Both the position numbers and the translations under genes were made by a program. A stretch of 64,000 bases of DNA from Saccharomonospora viridis DSM 43017. Its GTDB lineage: Bacteria > Actinomycetota > Actinomycetes > Mycobacteriales > Pseudonocardiaceae. The stretch is from contig NC_013159.1 in the NCBI RefSeq assembly GCF_000023865.1, positions 2,816,001 to 2,880,000 of the forward strand, written 5' to 3'. Shown in pieces: positions 44,802 through 54,036 of the stretch. The stretch's first letter is position 1. Every line of letters begins with the position of its first letter. Below the pieces are notes generated by a model, which was not told the DNA's origin, made no database searches, and was given only the letters and a program-made list of their open reading frames with translations.

Positions 44802-46843
44802 CGCGGATTCTCCTTCGCGACGAGCGTCAGCACGTCGTACTTCGCCACCGACTCCCCGCGCTGGTTGGTGACGTCGGTGTCCCAGCGCACCTCGCCGTAG
44901 TCGGCGTTCTCACGCGGGGTGATCTGCTTGGCGGTCAACGTCACGGTCAACTCGTCACCCGGTTTGACCGGTGTCAAAAACCGCAGGTTCTCCAACCCGT
45001 AGTTGGCCAGCACCGGGCCCGGTTCCGGCGACACGAACAGTCCCGCCGCGAACGACACCACCAGGTAGCCGTGCGCCACGATGCCACCGAACAGCGGGTT
45101 GGCCTCCGCGGCGACCTGGTCGGTGTGGGCGTAGAAGGTGTCGCCGGTGAACTCCGCGAAGTGCGCGACGTCGTCGGCGGTGACGGTGCGAGGACCCGCG
45201 ACCACCGAGTCGCCGATCCGCAACTCCGCCAACGACTTGCGGAACGGGTGGACACCCTCCGACCTCGGCGCGCCGGCCACCCACCGGCCGCCGACCGCGG
45301 TCAACACCGCGGGGCTGGCCTGCACGGCCGTGCGTTGCATGTGGTGCAGCACCCCACGGATACCGCCCATCTCCTCACCGCCGCCCGCCCGGCCGGGACC
45401 ACCGTGGACCAGCATCGGCAGCGGCGAACCGTGCCCTGTGGACTCCCTGGCGTTGTCGGTGTCGAGCACCAGCAACCTGCCGTGCCACGGAGCCGCGCCG
45501 AGCACCACCTCCCGCGCGAAGTCGGCGTCGCCGGTGACGACCGAACCGGCCAGGCTGCCCTGGCCTCGTGCCGCCAGTTCCACGACCTGCTCGACCGAGG
45601 TGTAGGGCAGCAGGGTCGACACCGGACCGAAAGCCTCCACCTCATGCGGTTCGGCCCGCTCGGGGTCGTCGGCCCGCAGCAGTACCGGGGACAGGAACGC
45701 GCCGCGCTGCGGGTCGGCGTCGACGACGTCGACATGGTCGGGGTCGCCGAACACGATGCGTCCCGCGTCCTGCAGCGCCTTCAGCGAACGGCGCACCTCT
45801 TCGCGTTGTTCGAGGCTGGCCAGCGCCCCCATCCGGACCTCGGGGTCGGCCGGGTTTCCCACCGTGACCTTCGCCAACCGCTCGCTCACGGCCTGGGCGA
45901 CGTCGTCCAGCAGTTCGGCGGGCACGAACGCTCGCCGGATCGCGGTGCACTTCTGCCCGGCCTTCACCGTCATCTCGGTGACCAGCTGGGAGACGTAGAG
46001 GTCGAATTCCGGCGTGCCCGGCGTGGCGTCCGGACCGAGGATCGAGCAGTTGAGCGAATCCGCCTCGGCGTTGAACCGCACCGCGTTGCGCACGATCGTC
46101 GGATGCGCGCGCAGCCGCTGCGCCGTGGCCGCCGAACCGGTGAACGACACCAGATCCTGGCTGGTCACGTGGTCGAGCAGGTCACCCGCGTCACCGCACA
46201 GCAATTGCAGGGAGCCGTCGGGCAACAGTCCCGAGTCGATCATCAATTCCACGAGTTTCTCGGTGAGGTAGGCGGTCTGGCTCGCGGGTTTGATCAGACT
46301 CGGCACGCCGGCCAGGAACGCGGGCGCGAACTTCTCCAGCGGCCCCCATACGGGGAAGTTGAACGCGTTGATCTGCACGGCCACGCCTCGCAGCGGGGTG
46401 CACACGTGCTGGCCGACGAACGTGCCGCCCTTGCCCAGCGGTTCCACCGCACCGTCGAGGTAGACGGTGTCGTTGGGCAGTTCGCGCCTGCCCTTGCTGG
46501 CGTAGGAGAACAGCACGCCGATGCCGCCGTCGACGTCGAATTTCGAATCCCCTTGGGTGGCACCGGTTCGCGCCGACAACGCGTACAGCTCGTCGCGGTG
46601 CTCCCGCAAGTGGGAGGCCAGGGCCTTCAGCAGCGCGGCCCGTTGGTGGAAGGTCAGCTCCCGCAGCGCCGGACCGCCCACGCGACGGCCGTAGTCCAGG
46701 GCGGCGGCGCGGTCGATGCCCTTCGAGGAGATGCGCGCGACCTGGTCACCGGTCACGGCGTCGCGCAACGGCGTGCCCTCGTCCTCGGCGGTGCGCCAGC
46801 CACCGCCTATGTAGCTTCGCAACAACGGTGTCGCGCGCTCCAT
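44798..46843 (-). CDS. paaZ: Bifunctional oxepin-CoA hydrolase / aldehyde dehydrogenase
   Basis: 681-residue fusion. The N-terminal ALDH domain (residues 1-520) has [35 protein letters not shown] and the catalytic Cys in [14 protein letters not shown]. The C-terminal MaoC/R-hydratase domain has [39 protein letters not shown]. Opens oxepin-CoA and oxidises the resulting aldehyde. ATG 46843 preferred over GTG 46846. First gene of the six-gene operon; a PaaR-like operator lies 18 bp upstream. Confidence 0.94.
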   Translation of the reverse strand: MERATPLLRSYIGGGWRTAEDEGTPLRDAVTGDQVARISSKGIDRAAALDYGRRVGGPALRELTFHQRAALLKALASHLREHRDELYALSARTGATQGDSKFDVDGGIGVLFSYASKGRRELPNDTVYLDGAVEPLGKGGTFVGQHVCTPLRGVAVQINAFNFPVWGPLEKFAPAFLAGVPSLIKPASQTAYLTEKLVELMIDSGLLPDGSLQLLCGDAGDLLDHVTSQDLVSFTGSAATAQRLRAHPTIVRNAVRFNAEADSLNCSILGPDATPGTPEFDLYVSQLVTEMTVKAGQKCTAIRRAFVPAELLDDVAQAVSERLAKVTVGNPADPEVRMGALASLEQREEVRRSLKALQDAGRIVFGDPDHVDVVDADPQRGAFLSPVLLRADDPERAEPHEVEAFGPVSTLLPYTSVEQVVELAARGQGSLAGSVVTGDADFAREVVLGAAPWHGRLLVLDTDNARESTGHGSPLPMLVHGGPGRAGGGEEMGGIRGVLHHMQRTAVQASPAVLTAVGGRWVAGAPRSEGVHPFRKSLAELRIGDSVVAGPRTVTADDVAHFAEFTGDTFYAHTDQVAAEANPLFGGIVAHGYLVVSFAAGLFVSPEPGPVLANYGLENLRFLTPVKPGDELTVTLTAKQITPRENADYGEVRWDTDVTNQRGESVAKYDVLTLVAKENPR

Positions 46844-46860
46844 CACGCCTCCCTCGAATT

Positions 46861-46882
46861 ACCAACCGAACGTTCAGGAAGT
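46861..46882. promoter_or_regulatory. Putative PaaR operator upstream of paaZ
   Basis: 22-bp imperfect palindrome, ACCAACCG on the left and CAGGAAGT on the right around AACGTT. It fits the PaaR pattern ACTNACCG-N2-CG-N2-CGGTNAGT, as I recall it from Corynebacterium glutamicum, at 14 of 17 fixed positions. A possible minus-strand -10 (TATCCT) lies next to it at 46884-46889. Confidence 0.6.
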
Positions 46883-46982
46883 TAGGATAACGCGCCGTCC
46901 CGCGGGAAGGAAGCGCCGACAACACCTCTCGGACGCTTTCCGAGTGCTCACGGACGTTTTTCGAACCTCTCGCGCCGTCCGA

Positions 46983-47834
46983 TCACCGCCACTCGAAGAA
47001 ACCGCGTCCCGTCTTACGACCCAACTCGCCCGCCGCGACCTTGTCGCGCAGCAACCGCGGCGGCGCGAAGCGTTCCCCCAGGGTGGAATGCAGGTACTCG
47101 GCGATCGCCAATCGCACGTCGAGACCCACCAGGTCGGTGGAGCGCAACGGTCCCATCGGGTGGCGATAACCGAGCTCCATCGCGTTGTCGATGGCCTCGG
47201 CGTCGGCGACCCCCTCCTCGAGCATCCGGATCGCCTCCAGTCCCAACAGGACCCCGAGCCGACTGGTGGCAAATCCCGGCGAGTCGCGGACGACGACATC
47301 GGTCTTGCCGAGTGCCCGCACCCAGTCCCGCACCCGGCGGGTCACCGTCTCGTCGGTCTGCGGCGCGGTCACCACCTCGACCAGCTTCGACGGCGGCACC
47401 GGGTTGAAGAAGTGCATTCCGAGGAAACGCCTCGGCTCGCGCAGGGCGGCACCGAGTTCGGTGATGGACAACGAGCTGGTGTTGCTGGCCAGGACCGCGT
47501 GGTCGGACACGACGGACTCGGCGCGGGTCAGTACGTCGATCTTGAGCTCGACACGTTCCGGCACCGCTTCGACGACGAGTTCGGCCTCCGCGGGAAGCCG
47601 TGTCAGATCACCGAGGACCGTCACCCGCTCCAGGATCACGTCGGGCTGCCGGGACAGCTTGCCGCGCTCGGCCGCCTTGGCCAGTCCCTCGGCGATCCGC
47701 TCCCGCGCCGCGACAGCCGCCGACTCATCACTCTCCACAACGGATACCGCTGCCCCGTGGGTCGCGAACACCTGGGCGATGCCGGCGCCCATGCGCCCAC
47801 CGCCGATCACCCCGACCGAGCCGGGCACTCCCAT
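46983..47834 (-). CDS. paaH: 3-hydroxyacyl-CoA dehydrogenase
   Basis: 283-residue single-domain enzyme of the 3-hydroxybutyryl-CoA dehydrogenase type. SVGVIGGGRMGAGIAQVFATHG is the NAD site, LVVEAVPERVELKIDVL and ASNTSSLSITELGAAL follow, then HFFNPVPPSKLVEVV with the catalytic His and DSPGFATSRL. ATG 47834 has GGAGGAAG upstream; an ATG at 47927 is in frame but adds a low-complexity stretch. In phenylacetate catabolism it oxidises 3-hydroxyadipyl-CoA. Divergent from paaI. Confidence 0.85.
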   Translation of the reverse strand: MGVPGSVGVIGGGRMGAGIAQVFATHGAAVSVVESDESAAVAARERIAEGLAKAAERGKLSRQPDVILERVTVLGDLTRLPAEAELVVEAVPERVELKIDVLTRAESVVSDHAVLASNTSSLSITELGAALREPRRFLGMHFFNPVPPSKLVEVVTAPQTDETVTRRVRDWVRALGKTDVVVRDSPGFATSRLGVLLGLEAIRMLEEGVADAEAIDNAMELGYRHPMGPLRSTDLVGLDVRLAIAEYLHSTLGERFAPPRLLRDKVAAGELGRKTGRGFFEWR

Positions 47835-47928
47835 CGCAGCCACCGCTTCCTCCGTTTCCGGGCCGGATCCCGCCGATCCGTCCACCCCTTGACACCCGCG
47901 CGACGCGCTCGTTTTACTGAGGCCCATT

Positions 47929-47950
47929 AGTAACCGTCCATTCGGTCAGT
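47929..47950. promoter_or_regulatory. Putative PaaR operator between paaH and paaI
   Basis: 22-bp site, AGTAACCG and CGGTCAGT around TCCATT. Nearly symmetric, and matches the PaaR pattern at 15 of 17 fixed positions. Placed in the divergent paaH/paaI promoter region, so it could repress both. Confidence 0.65.
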
Positions 47951-47970
47951 AAGCAAGGCGGTGGGCTGCC

Positions 47971-48399
47971 GTGTCACACTCCGATCCCGACATCGCGGAG
48001 GCGACGCGGACCATGCTCGACGCCGATACCGCCTCGGCCTCCCTCGGCATCGACGTCGTGAAAGCCCGGGACGGACACGCGGTCGCACGGATGCGCGTGA
48101 CCGAACGGATGGTGAACGGACACGGCATCGCCCACGGCGGATTCCTGTTCCTGCTGGCGGACACGACCTTCGCCTGCGCCTGCAACAGCCACGGACCGGT
48201 GACGGTGGCCGCCGGGGCCGAGATCTCCTTCATCACCAGCGCCCGACTCGGCGACGAGCTGGTCGCCACGGCCTCCGAGCGCACCCGCTACGGCCGCAAC
48301 GGCATCTACGACGTCACCGTGCACCGCGAAACCCCCACAGGCCGGGAGGTCATCGCGGAATTCCGGGGACGCAGCCGCACCGTCGGACAAGTTCAATAA
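47971..48399 (+). CDS. paaI: Hotdog-fold thioesterase PaaI
   Basis: 142-residue hotdog thioesterase. ERMVNGHGIAHGGFLFLLADTTFACACN has the HGG.LF..AD signature with the catalytic Asp; GAEISFITSARLGDEL is the second block. Hydrolyses phenylacetyl-CoA or ring-hydroxylated CoA esters that stall the pathway. GTG start. First gene of paaI-paaK-paaR. Confidence 0.92.
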   Translation: MSHSDPDIAEATRTMLDADTASASLGIDVVKARDGHAVARMRVTERMVNGHGIAHGGFLFLLADTTFACACNSHGPVTVAAGAEISFITSARLGDELVATASERTRYGRNGIYDVTVHRETPTGREVIAEFRGRSRTVGQVQ

Positions 48400-48414
48400 C
48401 CGAGGAGTCACCGC

Positions 48415-49761
48415 ATGGCCATCCCGCACAACGACGTGCCGAGCGCCACGAGACTGGGAACCGCACCGAGCCCGGCCGAGCTGTCCCCCGCCGAACGGCT
48501 CAGCGTGGACGAACTGCGCGCCCACCAGCTGGAGCGGCTCCGCTGGACCCTGCGTCATGCGTACGAGAACGTGCCGCTGTACCGCCGGAAGTTCGACGAG
48601 GCCGGAGTCCATCCCGACGACTGCACCGACCTCGCGGACCTGGCGAAGTTCCCCGTCACCACCAAGGACGACCTGCGAAAGACCTATCCGTTCGGCATGT
48701 TCGCCGTCCCCCGGGAACGGGTGCGCCGTATCCATGCCTCCAGCGGCACCACGGGTAAACCGACCGTCGTCGGCTACACCGAGGCCGACATCGACACGTG
48801 GGCGACGCTGATCGCCCGGTCCATCTTCGCCGCGGGTGGCCGGCCGGGGCACAAGGTCCACATCGCCTACGGCTACGGCCTGTTCACCGGCGGCCTCGGC
48901 GCGCACTACGGAGCCGAGAAACTCGGCTGCACCGTCATCCCCGCCTCCGGCGGCATGACCGCCCGCCAGGTGCAGCTCATCAACGATCTGCAACCCGAGA
49001 TCATCATGGTCACCCCGTCGTATCTGCTCACGTTGATCGACGAGTTCGAACGTCAGGGGATCGACCCCCGGAGCACGTCACTGCGGGTCGGCATCCTCGG
49101 CGCCGAGCCGTGGACCGAACGGATGCGCGCCGAGATCGAGGAGCGTCTGGACCTCGACGCGGTCGACATCTACGGGCTGTCCGAGGTGATGGGGCCCGGC
49201 GTGGCCCAGGAATGCGTCGAGACCAAGGACGGACTGCACGTCTGGGAGGACCACTTCTACCCCGAGGTCATCGACCCGGTCGAGGGGACCGTGCTGCCCG
49301 ACGGTGAGACCGGTGAACTGCTGCTCACCTCCCTCACCAAGGAAGCGCTGCCGATCATCCGGTACCGCACCCGCGACCTCACCGCGCTGCGCCCGGGCAC
49401 CGCACGCCCCGCCTATCGGCGGATGGACAAGATCACCGGCCGCAGCGACGATCTGATCATCCTGCGCGGGGTGAACGTGTTCCCCACCCAGATCGAAAAG
49501 ATCGTGCTCGACACCGCCGGGCTCTCCCCCCATTTCCAGCTCAGGTTGAGCAGAAAGGACCGCAGGGACCAGTTGACGGTGGTCGTGGAGGCACGCGCCG
49601 ACGCCTCGGCGGATCGCCGTGCCGTGGCCGCCACCGAGGTCGCCACCCGGATCAAGGACGGCATCGGCGTCACCGTCGACGTCGAGGTCGTCGACCCCGA
49701 GACCGTCGAACGCTCGGTCGGCAAGTTCCGTCGGGTGATCGACCGACGTCCGAGTGACTGA
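48415..49761 (+). CDS. paaK: Phenylacetate-CoA ligase
   Basis: 448-residue AMP-forming ligase activating phenylacetate. HASSGTTGKPTVVGYT is the P-loop; YGYGLFTGGLGAHYGAEKLGCTVIP, DIYGLSEVMGPGVAQEC and RTRDLTAL then ITGRSDDLIILRGVNVFPTQIE complete the PaaK pattern. 15 bp after paaI. Entry enzyme of the pathway encoded around it. Confidence 0.95.
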   Translation: MAIPHNDVPSATRLGTAPSPAELSPAERLSVDELRAHQLERLRWTLRHAYENVPLYRRKFDEAGVHPDDCTDLADLAKFPVTTKDDLRKTYPFGMFAVPRERVRRIHASSGTTGKPTVVGYTEADIDTWATLIARSIFAAGGRPGHKVHIAYGYGLFTGGLGAHYGAEKLGCTVIPASGGMTARQVQLINDLQPEIIMVTPSYLLTLIDEFERQGIDPRSTSLRVGILGAEPWTERMRAEIEERLDLDAVDIYGLSEVMGPGVAQECVETKDGLHVWEDHFYPEVIDPVEGTVLPDGETGELLLTSLTKEALPIIRYRTRDLTALRPGTARPAYRRMDKITGRSDDLIILRGVNVFPTQIEKIVLDTAGLSPHFQLRLSRKDRRDQLTVVVEARADASADRRAVAATEVATRIKDGIGVTVDVEVVDPETVERSVGKFRRVIDRRPSD

Positions 49762-49783
49762 ACCGACTTGGGATAATGGCCCC

Positions 49784-50401
49784 ATGACCGGTACACCTCC
49801 GAACCGACCCGCCAAACGGGGCAGGCCGGGCTACGACCTGGAGACGGTGCTCGGGGTGGCGGTCAAGCTCTTCAACGAGCGCGGCTACGACGGCACGAGC
49901 ATGGAGGACCTCTCCCGCAAGCTCGGCATCACCAAGTCGGCCATCTACCACCACGTGCCGAGCAAGCAGGAGCTGCTGCGGTTGGCCGTCAACCGGGGCT
50001 TGGACGGCCTGTTCGCCGAGGTCGACAAGCTCGACGAGGTCGAGGGACACGCGATCGACAAACTCGAGTACCTCGTGCGCGCGAGCGTGAGGGTGTTGGT
50101 CGAGCAGTTGCCGTTCGTGACGTTGCTGCTACGGGTGCGGGGCAACACGAAGGTGGAGCGGGACGCGCTGGCCCGGCGCCGGGAGTTCGACCGGATCGTC
50201 TCCGAATTGGTCAGCAAGGCCGCCGCGGACGGTGACCTGCGCCCCGACGTCGATCCGGCGACCGCCGCTCGGTTGTTGTTCGGCATGGTCAACTCTCTGG
50301 TCGAGTGGTACCGGCCGCGTGGTGGGGTCGGGGCCGACGCGTTGGCCGACACCGTCGTCGCCGTGGCGTTCGACGGGTTGCGAGTGCGCGAAAAGGACTG
50401 A
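49784..50401 (+). CDS. paaR: TetR family regulator, probable PaaR
   Basis: 205-residue TetR/AcrR repressor. N-terminal HTH (YDLETVLGVAVKLFNERGYDGTSMEDLSRKLGITKSAIYHHVPSKQELLRLAV) and an all-helical ligand domain. Lies 22 bp after paaK. TetR-type PaaR proteins release DNA on binding phenylacetyl-CoA; two sites in this cluster (46861-46882, 47929-47950) match its expected operator. Confidence 0.8.
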   Translation: MTGTPPNRPAKRGRPGYDLETVLGVAVKLFNERGYDGTSMEDLSRKLGITKSAIYHHVPSKQELLRLAVNRGLDGLFAEVDKLDEVEGHAIDKLEYLVRASVRVLVEQLPFVTLLLRVRGNTKVERDALARRREFDRIVSELVSKAAADGDLRPDVDPATAARLLFGMVNSLVEWYRPRGGVGADALADTVVAVAFDGLRVREKD

Positions 50402-50553
50402 CAAACCCCGCCGCCCACGCGCCCGTCCCCCAACGGTGGAATCGCGCTGTGTCGCCGCCCGGCCGGGACCAACGGCCCGTTTGAACGCCCCTCCCCGGGA
50501 AGCCGGTGTCCGCGTCGCGAATAACACGCAGCGGACCTCAAGGGAGTTTCTCG

Positions 50554-51438
50554 ATGTTCTTTCACCGGCAGGAAGTGCAGTACAAGGCGACCCCGGACAA
50601 GCCCGACGCGGTCTACGCCCGCAAGCTGCAGGAGGTGCTCGGCGGCCAGTACGGCGAGATCACCGTCGCCATGCAGTACATGTTCCAGGGGTGGAACATG
50701 CACATTCCCGGCAAGTAACGCGACCTCGTGTTCGGTATCGGCGCGGAGGAGTTCGGTCACGTCGAGATGCTGGCCACCATGATCGCCCAGCTGTTGGAGA
50801 AGTCGCCGATCGGCGTGACGGAGGAGGCGGTGCAGTCGGACCCCGCGGTGGCGGCCGTCATCGGGGGGGGGACCGACCTGCAGCACGCGATCGTGTCGGG
50901 TGCCGGTGCCCGGCCGGTCGACAGCATGGGAAACCCCTGGCAAGGGTCGTACGTCACCGCCAGCGGGAACCTCCTGGCCGACTTCACCTCGAACGCCAAC
51001 GCCGAGATGCAGGGGCGGGTCCAGGTCTCCCGGCTGTACCACATGACCGACGACCACGGCGTGCGGGACATGCTGGCCTTCCTGTTGGCCCGCGACACCA
51101 TGCACCAGAACCAATGGCTCGCCGCCATCGAGGAGCTGCGCGAGGAAGGCGCCGAGAAATTGCCGACGCCGAGGAACTTCCCGCAGAGCAAGGAACACAC
51201 CGAGGTGTCGTACCAGTACCTCAACTTCAGTGACGGGCAACGCGCCTCCGAGGGCCGTTGGGCATCCGGTCCCACACCGGACGGCAAGGGCGAGTTCACC
51301 TACCACGACGGCCCCACCACCAGCGCCCCGTTCCCTCCCATCACGCATCCCGACTCGCGGCTCTACGGCACCACGGAGCTGCCCAACACCATGGAGAAGA
51401 TGGCCGGCGTCGCGCAGGACAAGATGCACAAGGGGTAA
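50554..51438 (+). pseudogene. Manganese catalase gene with one in-frame stop
   Basis: Full-length di-manganese catalase (294 codons) apart from a TAA at 50716-50718 (codon 55), where homologues have Tyr in PGKYRDL. The frame is otherwise intact. Mn ligands are all present: Glu35 (GQYGEITVAMQ), Glu66 and His69 (AEEFGHVEML), Glu in NAEMQGRVQ and His in RDTMHQNQW at the expected 33-residue spacing. Good ribosome site AAGGGAG before ATG 50554. GTG 50728 could not restore Glu35. A recent nonsense mutation, readthrough or a sequencing error are the options. Confidence 0.85.
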
Positions 51439-51463
51439 GCCCGAAAGGACCCGACACGACGTT

Positions 51464-51480
51464 CCCACCGGCACGGTGGG
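51464..51480. terminator. Hairpin after the manganese catalase
   Basis: CCCACCG-GCA-CGGTGGG, 7-bp stem, 25 bp beyond the catalase stop. Confidence 0.5.
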
Positions 51481-51703
51481 GATCGGGCGACGCACTCACG
51501 GCGCGCAGGGGACCGCTCGGCCGACCCACTGAGTCTACTGAGGACACATGACCCAGTCGGGATCACGGGTGAAGGGGTCACCGGAGCCTGCGCTCGCAGT
51601 GAAGTCGGTGGCTCGGAGCCGGCACCGGAATACTCGGGGCCCTCGGTGTCGGCTCCGGTTTCCACGATCCCGCCCGACGCCTTCGGCGACAGCGACGCCG
51701 ACA

Positions 51704-51734
51704 GAACGCCTCCCCCCCACCGAGGGAGGCGTTC
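51704..51734. terminator. 11-bp hairpin terminator
   Basis: GAACGCCTCCC / GGGAGGCGTTC around a 9-nt loop, followed by TCCTTCCCC. Since the catalase already has a hairpin, this may end another short transcript in 51481-51703. Confidence 0.55.
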
Positions 51735-51928
51735 TCCTTCCCCGCATCGCGGCGGGTGAGCGGCTCGGACCAGTGCGAATCGGCATCGCCTTCGATCGGC
51801 TAACTCGAACGGCCGTGGACGAGCGAACCGGCACGATCACGTCAAAGCACCGACTTTTTCGAAAAAAGCCTCTAGAATCCTCCGTGACTCACGCCGTTCT
51901 GACAGGAAAACGCACGACTGGGGGATGC

Positions 51929-52444
51929 GTGAAATTCCGGAGATCGTACACACTGACCTGGTTTTCCGTGGCTTTGATGGTCGCCGGTGCGCTCGGCACG
52001 ATTCTGTTCGGCGGATGGTTGTTCAGCGACGCCGGACGCCGCCACATCGTGATTCTCATCCTCTCCCCGTTGGTGTTCCTCATCGGTCTCATCGGACTGA
52101 TCGCCACACTCACCCCGCTCAGCGTGTACGTCGACCGGTACGGCATCCGTGTCCGCAACAAGCGGACACGGGTGAACCTGTCGACCCCGGTGCCGTGGCA
52201 GGCGTTCAGCGCCGTCACCATCGAACCCACACCGGACGCGCCGGACGATGGGCCCTACCTCGTCGTCTGGCCGCGTGGACCGATCCCCGGACTCCCGGAC
52301 GACAACGCGATACGACGGGGTGATGCCGTGGGGATTCCCGTCGTACTGCTCAGCGATCTGGCGCATCCCACCGAAGAACTCGTCGACGCACTACGTCGGT
52401 TCGCCGGACCGCTCTTCCAGGAAGACATGACATCGGCGACGTAA
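51929..52444 (+). CDS. Small membrane protein, two TM helices, hypothetical
   Basis: 171 residues. GTG 51929 follows GGGGA and begins KFRRSYTLTWFSVALMVAGALGTILFGGWLF (TM1), then IVILILSPLVFLIGLIGLIATL (TM2). The rest (VYVDRYGIRVRNKRTRVNLSTPVPWQAFSAVTIEPTP) looks like a small beta-rich PH-like domain. Many open codons lie upstream but lack gene features. Function unknown. Confidence 0.65.
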   Translation: MKFRRSYTLTWFSVALMVAGALGTILFGGWLFSDAGRRHIVILILSPLVFLIGLIGLIATLTPLSVYVDRYGIRVRNKRTRVNLSTPVPWQAFSAVTIEPTPDAPDDGPYLVVWPRGPIPGLPDDNAIRRGDAVGIPVVLLSDLAHPTEELVDALRRFAGPLFQEDMTSAT

Positions 52445-52860
52445 CCGCCCGCGGCGGTATCCGGAACCCTGAGTCACGATCAGCGCGTACTCCACCCGAC
52501 CATTCCCCGGACTCGGGTCCGACTACGCGACGGGTATGCCCAGATCGCCTCGGGTGATCCCGACGAGATCGAAATGGCGGAGTCGGCGTTACTCGACCAC
52601 GGCAAACACCTCGGCGCCCCTAGAGAGCCGGTTCGCGTACGTGAGCAGGGCGAAGGACAATACCGTCGAATGATGGAACACGCGGTCCAAAGAATGGAAA
52701 GTGGTCCCCCGGAAAAGGTCATCCCCTCCCGAAGAATTCCACTCCACACCGATATCGAACTCGCAGGAACGCCCTCGCCGACCACCGTGGAAACACACCG
52801 GCGAGGGCGTTCCTGCTACGACTCGGTGGGATCGAGGCGACCGGATTCAGCCCGGACACC
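52445..52860. other. Intergenic region with long hairpin
   Basis: No gene recognised. Contains the 18-bp stem entered at 52763-52816. Confidence 0.45.
52763..52816. terminator. 18-bp perfect inverted repeat
   Basis: GCAGGAACGCCCTCGCCG and its exact complement flank 18 nt. Long enough to be a terminator, but no gene ends close by, and there is no T run. Might also be the remnant of a mobile-element end. Confidence 0.5.
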
Positions 52861-53220
52861 GTGCTGAATACGACCGCGAACGGATGGACGGCGATCCACG
52901 TGCTCGCGGGAACCAGCGCACTCGCTGACAACGACGCGCACAACGCACTGTTGCGAGAGAACCTGCTCCGCGAAACCAAAGAGATCTACGAGCACGCAAT
53001 CTCGGTCAAATCCGCTTTGGAGGATCTCGGGCGTGTCTGCGTAGCAGAATCGCTCGCTGCCGAGAATTTCATGACCGTGCGTGGACGGGGATCGATCCAG
53101 CACCTCAGCTCCCGGGTCATCGGACGGCTCTCGCAAGACCGCACCGCATGGGACGCCTTCGATGCCGTGTTCCCCGCCGTCACCGCGTTGCGATTCATCT
53201 CGCCGTACGCTCGACGTTGA
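52861..53220 (+). CDS. Unrecognised 119-residue protein or 3' gene fragment
   Basis: GTG-started frame with strong G/C in third positions. Sequence is helical and protein-like (DNDAHNALLRENLLRETKEIYEHAISVKSALEDLGRVC, then SSRVIGRLSQDRTAWDAFDAVF). No start with a convincing ribosome site, so it may be the tail of a longer lost gene. Adjacent to a set of pseudogene remnants. Confidence 0.4.
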   Translation: MLNTTANGWTAIHVLAGTSALADNDAHNALLRENLLRETKEIYEHAISVKSALEDLGRVCVAESLAAENFMTVRGRGSIQHLSSRVIGRLSQDRTAWDAFDAVFPAVTALRFISPYARR

Positions 53221-53504
53221 CCGAGCAACGCGTCGTCCAGCGACCGGTTGCTCTCACCCGTGCGGCCAAAGGCTCGCAACACAGGCTGACGCTGGGCGAA
53301 CTCCACCACCCGGCTTGCCGATTCGACAGCGGCTTGGTCGATCGCACCGAAGCCACGGACGATGGCGGACTGGGCCCAGTCGTGTGTGGCGAGCAGAACC
53401 AACCCCGCCACCGACAACGCTGCCCCGAGCCCCAGGTCGAACACCAGCACGCCGACCGCCACCACGGCGGGCGTCACCGCAGCGGCCGCGACCAGGGAAC
53501 CGTG
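53214..53504 (-). pseudogene. Fragment of ABC exporter (fused permease/ATPase)
   Basis: About 95 codons in one frame match the TM domain of siderophore/peptide-type ABC exporters: VTPAVVAVGVLVFDLGLGAALSVAGLVLLA and then AAVESASRVVEFAQRQPVLRAFGRTGESNRSLDDALLGQRRA. No ATPase domain, start or end is nearby, so this is an internal relic. Confidence 0.6.
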
Positions 53505-53611
53505 GCGTCCAGTGACCTCCCGCCGGGAGTGGTCAGCCTCGTCGGTTCCGCCATCCCCACTCCGCCCGAGACGTTGGGCCCGTCCTTCTGATGGTCCGAT
53601 CCGGACTCCGA

Positions 53612-53893
53612 CAAGCCGGTCGTGCTGGCCACGCAAGGGACTGTCGACAACAACGACTTGTCTTGACCGATCATGCCGACGCTACGCGCTCGCCGGCATC
53701 GACGTCATCACCGGGTCGACGACCGGTCGAACCCCCGCGCCGCCCGGCATTCCCGCCGACGCTCTGTGGCGGAGTTCTTCCCGTACACACACCTGCTTCC
53801 GAACGTCGACGTGATGATCACCAACGGGGGTACGGCGGAACACGCTTCGCGTTGCCGCACGGCGTGCCGCTGACCGTCGGTGGTGACAGCGAA
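53612..53893 (+). pseudogene. Glycosyltransferase (MGT/UGT type) remnant
   Basis: Pieces in successive frames spell the C-terminal domain of an antibiotic-type glycosyltransferase: PVVLATQGTVDNNDLS, IMPTLRA, LAGIDVITGSTTG, VAEFFPYTHLLPNVDVMITNGG, GYGGTRFALPHGVPLTVGGD. At least three frameshifts and one stop break it. Its 3' end runs into the carbamoyltransferase relic. Confidence 0.65.
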
Positions 53894-54036
53894 TTCCACA
53901 CGACCGTCTTCCCACAAAGTGATCAACCGGTCGATGATGTCGCGACCCGTGGGTGTCTGGCAGTGGGCCGACAACCCCATCACCTTGTACTCGTCATTGT
54001 TCGGGTGAAACCGTTGTACCCCAGAACGATCATGCG
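53894..54036 (-). pseudogene. Carbamoyltransferase (NodU/CmcH type) remnant with internal deletion
   Basis: ATG at 54034-54036 opens MIVLGYNGFTR, the usual carbamoyltransferase N-terminus. Only a few bases later, in another frame, comes NNDEYKVMGLSAHCQTPTGR followed by DIIDRLITLWEDGRV, which resembles the interior NDEYKVMGLAPYG block of the family. Hundreds of bases between them are missing, so a deletion fused the two and shifted the frame. Confidence 0.6.

Larger units (their letters stand above)
51439..51928. other. Intergenic region (0.49 kb)
   Basis: Beyond the terminator hairpins at 51464-51480 and 51704-51734 I see no gene. Frames through it encode Arg/Pro/Thr-rich stretches without recognisable motifs. 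Confidence 0.45.

Noticed and set aside
44795-46885. 696-codon plus-strand frame opposite paaZ
   Set aside because: Antisense shadow of paaZ, which has complete ALDH and MaoC motifs.
50728-51438. Shortened manganese catalase starting after the stop
   Set aside because: It would lack Glu35, an essential manganese ligand, so it is not a functional catalase by itself.
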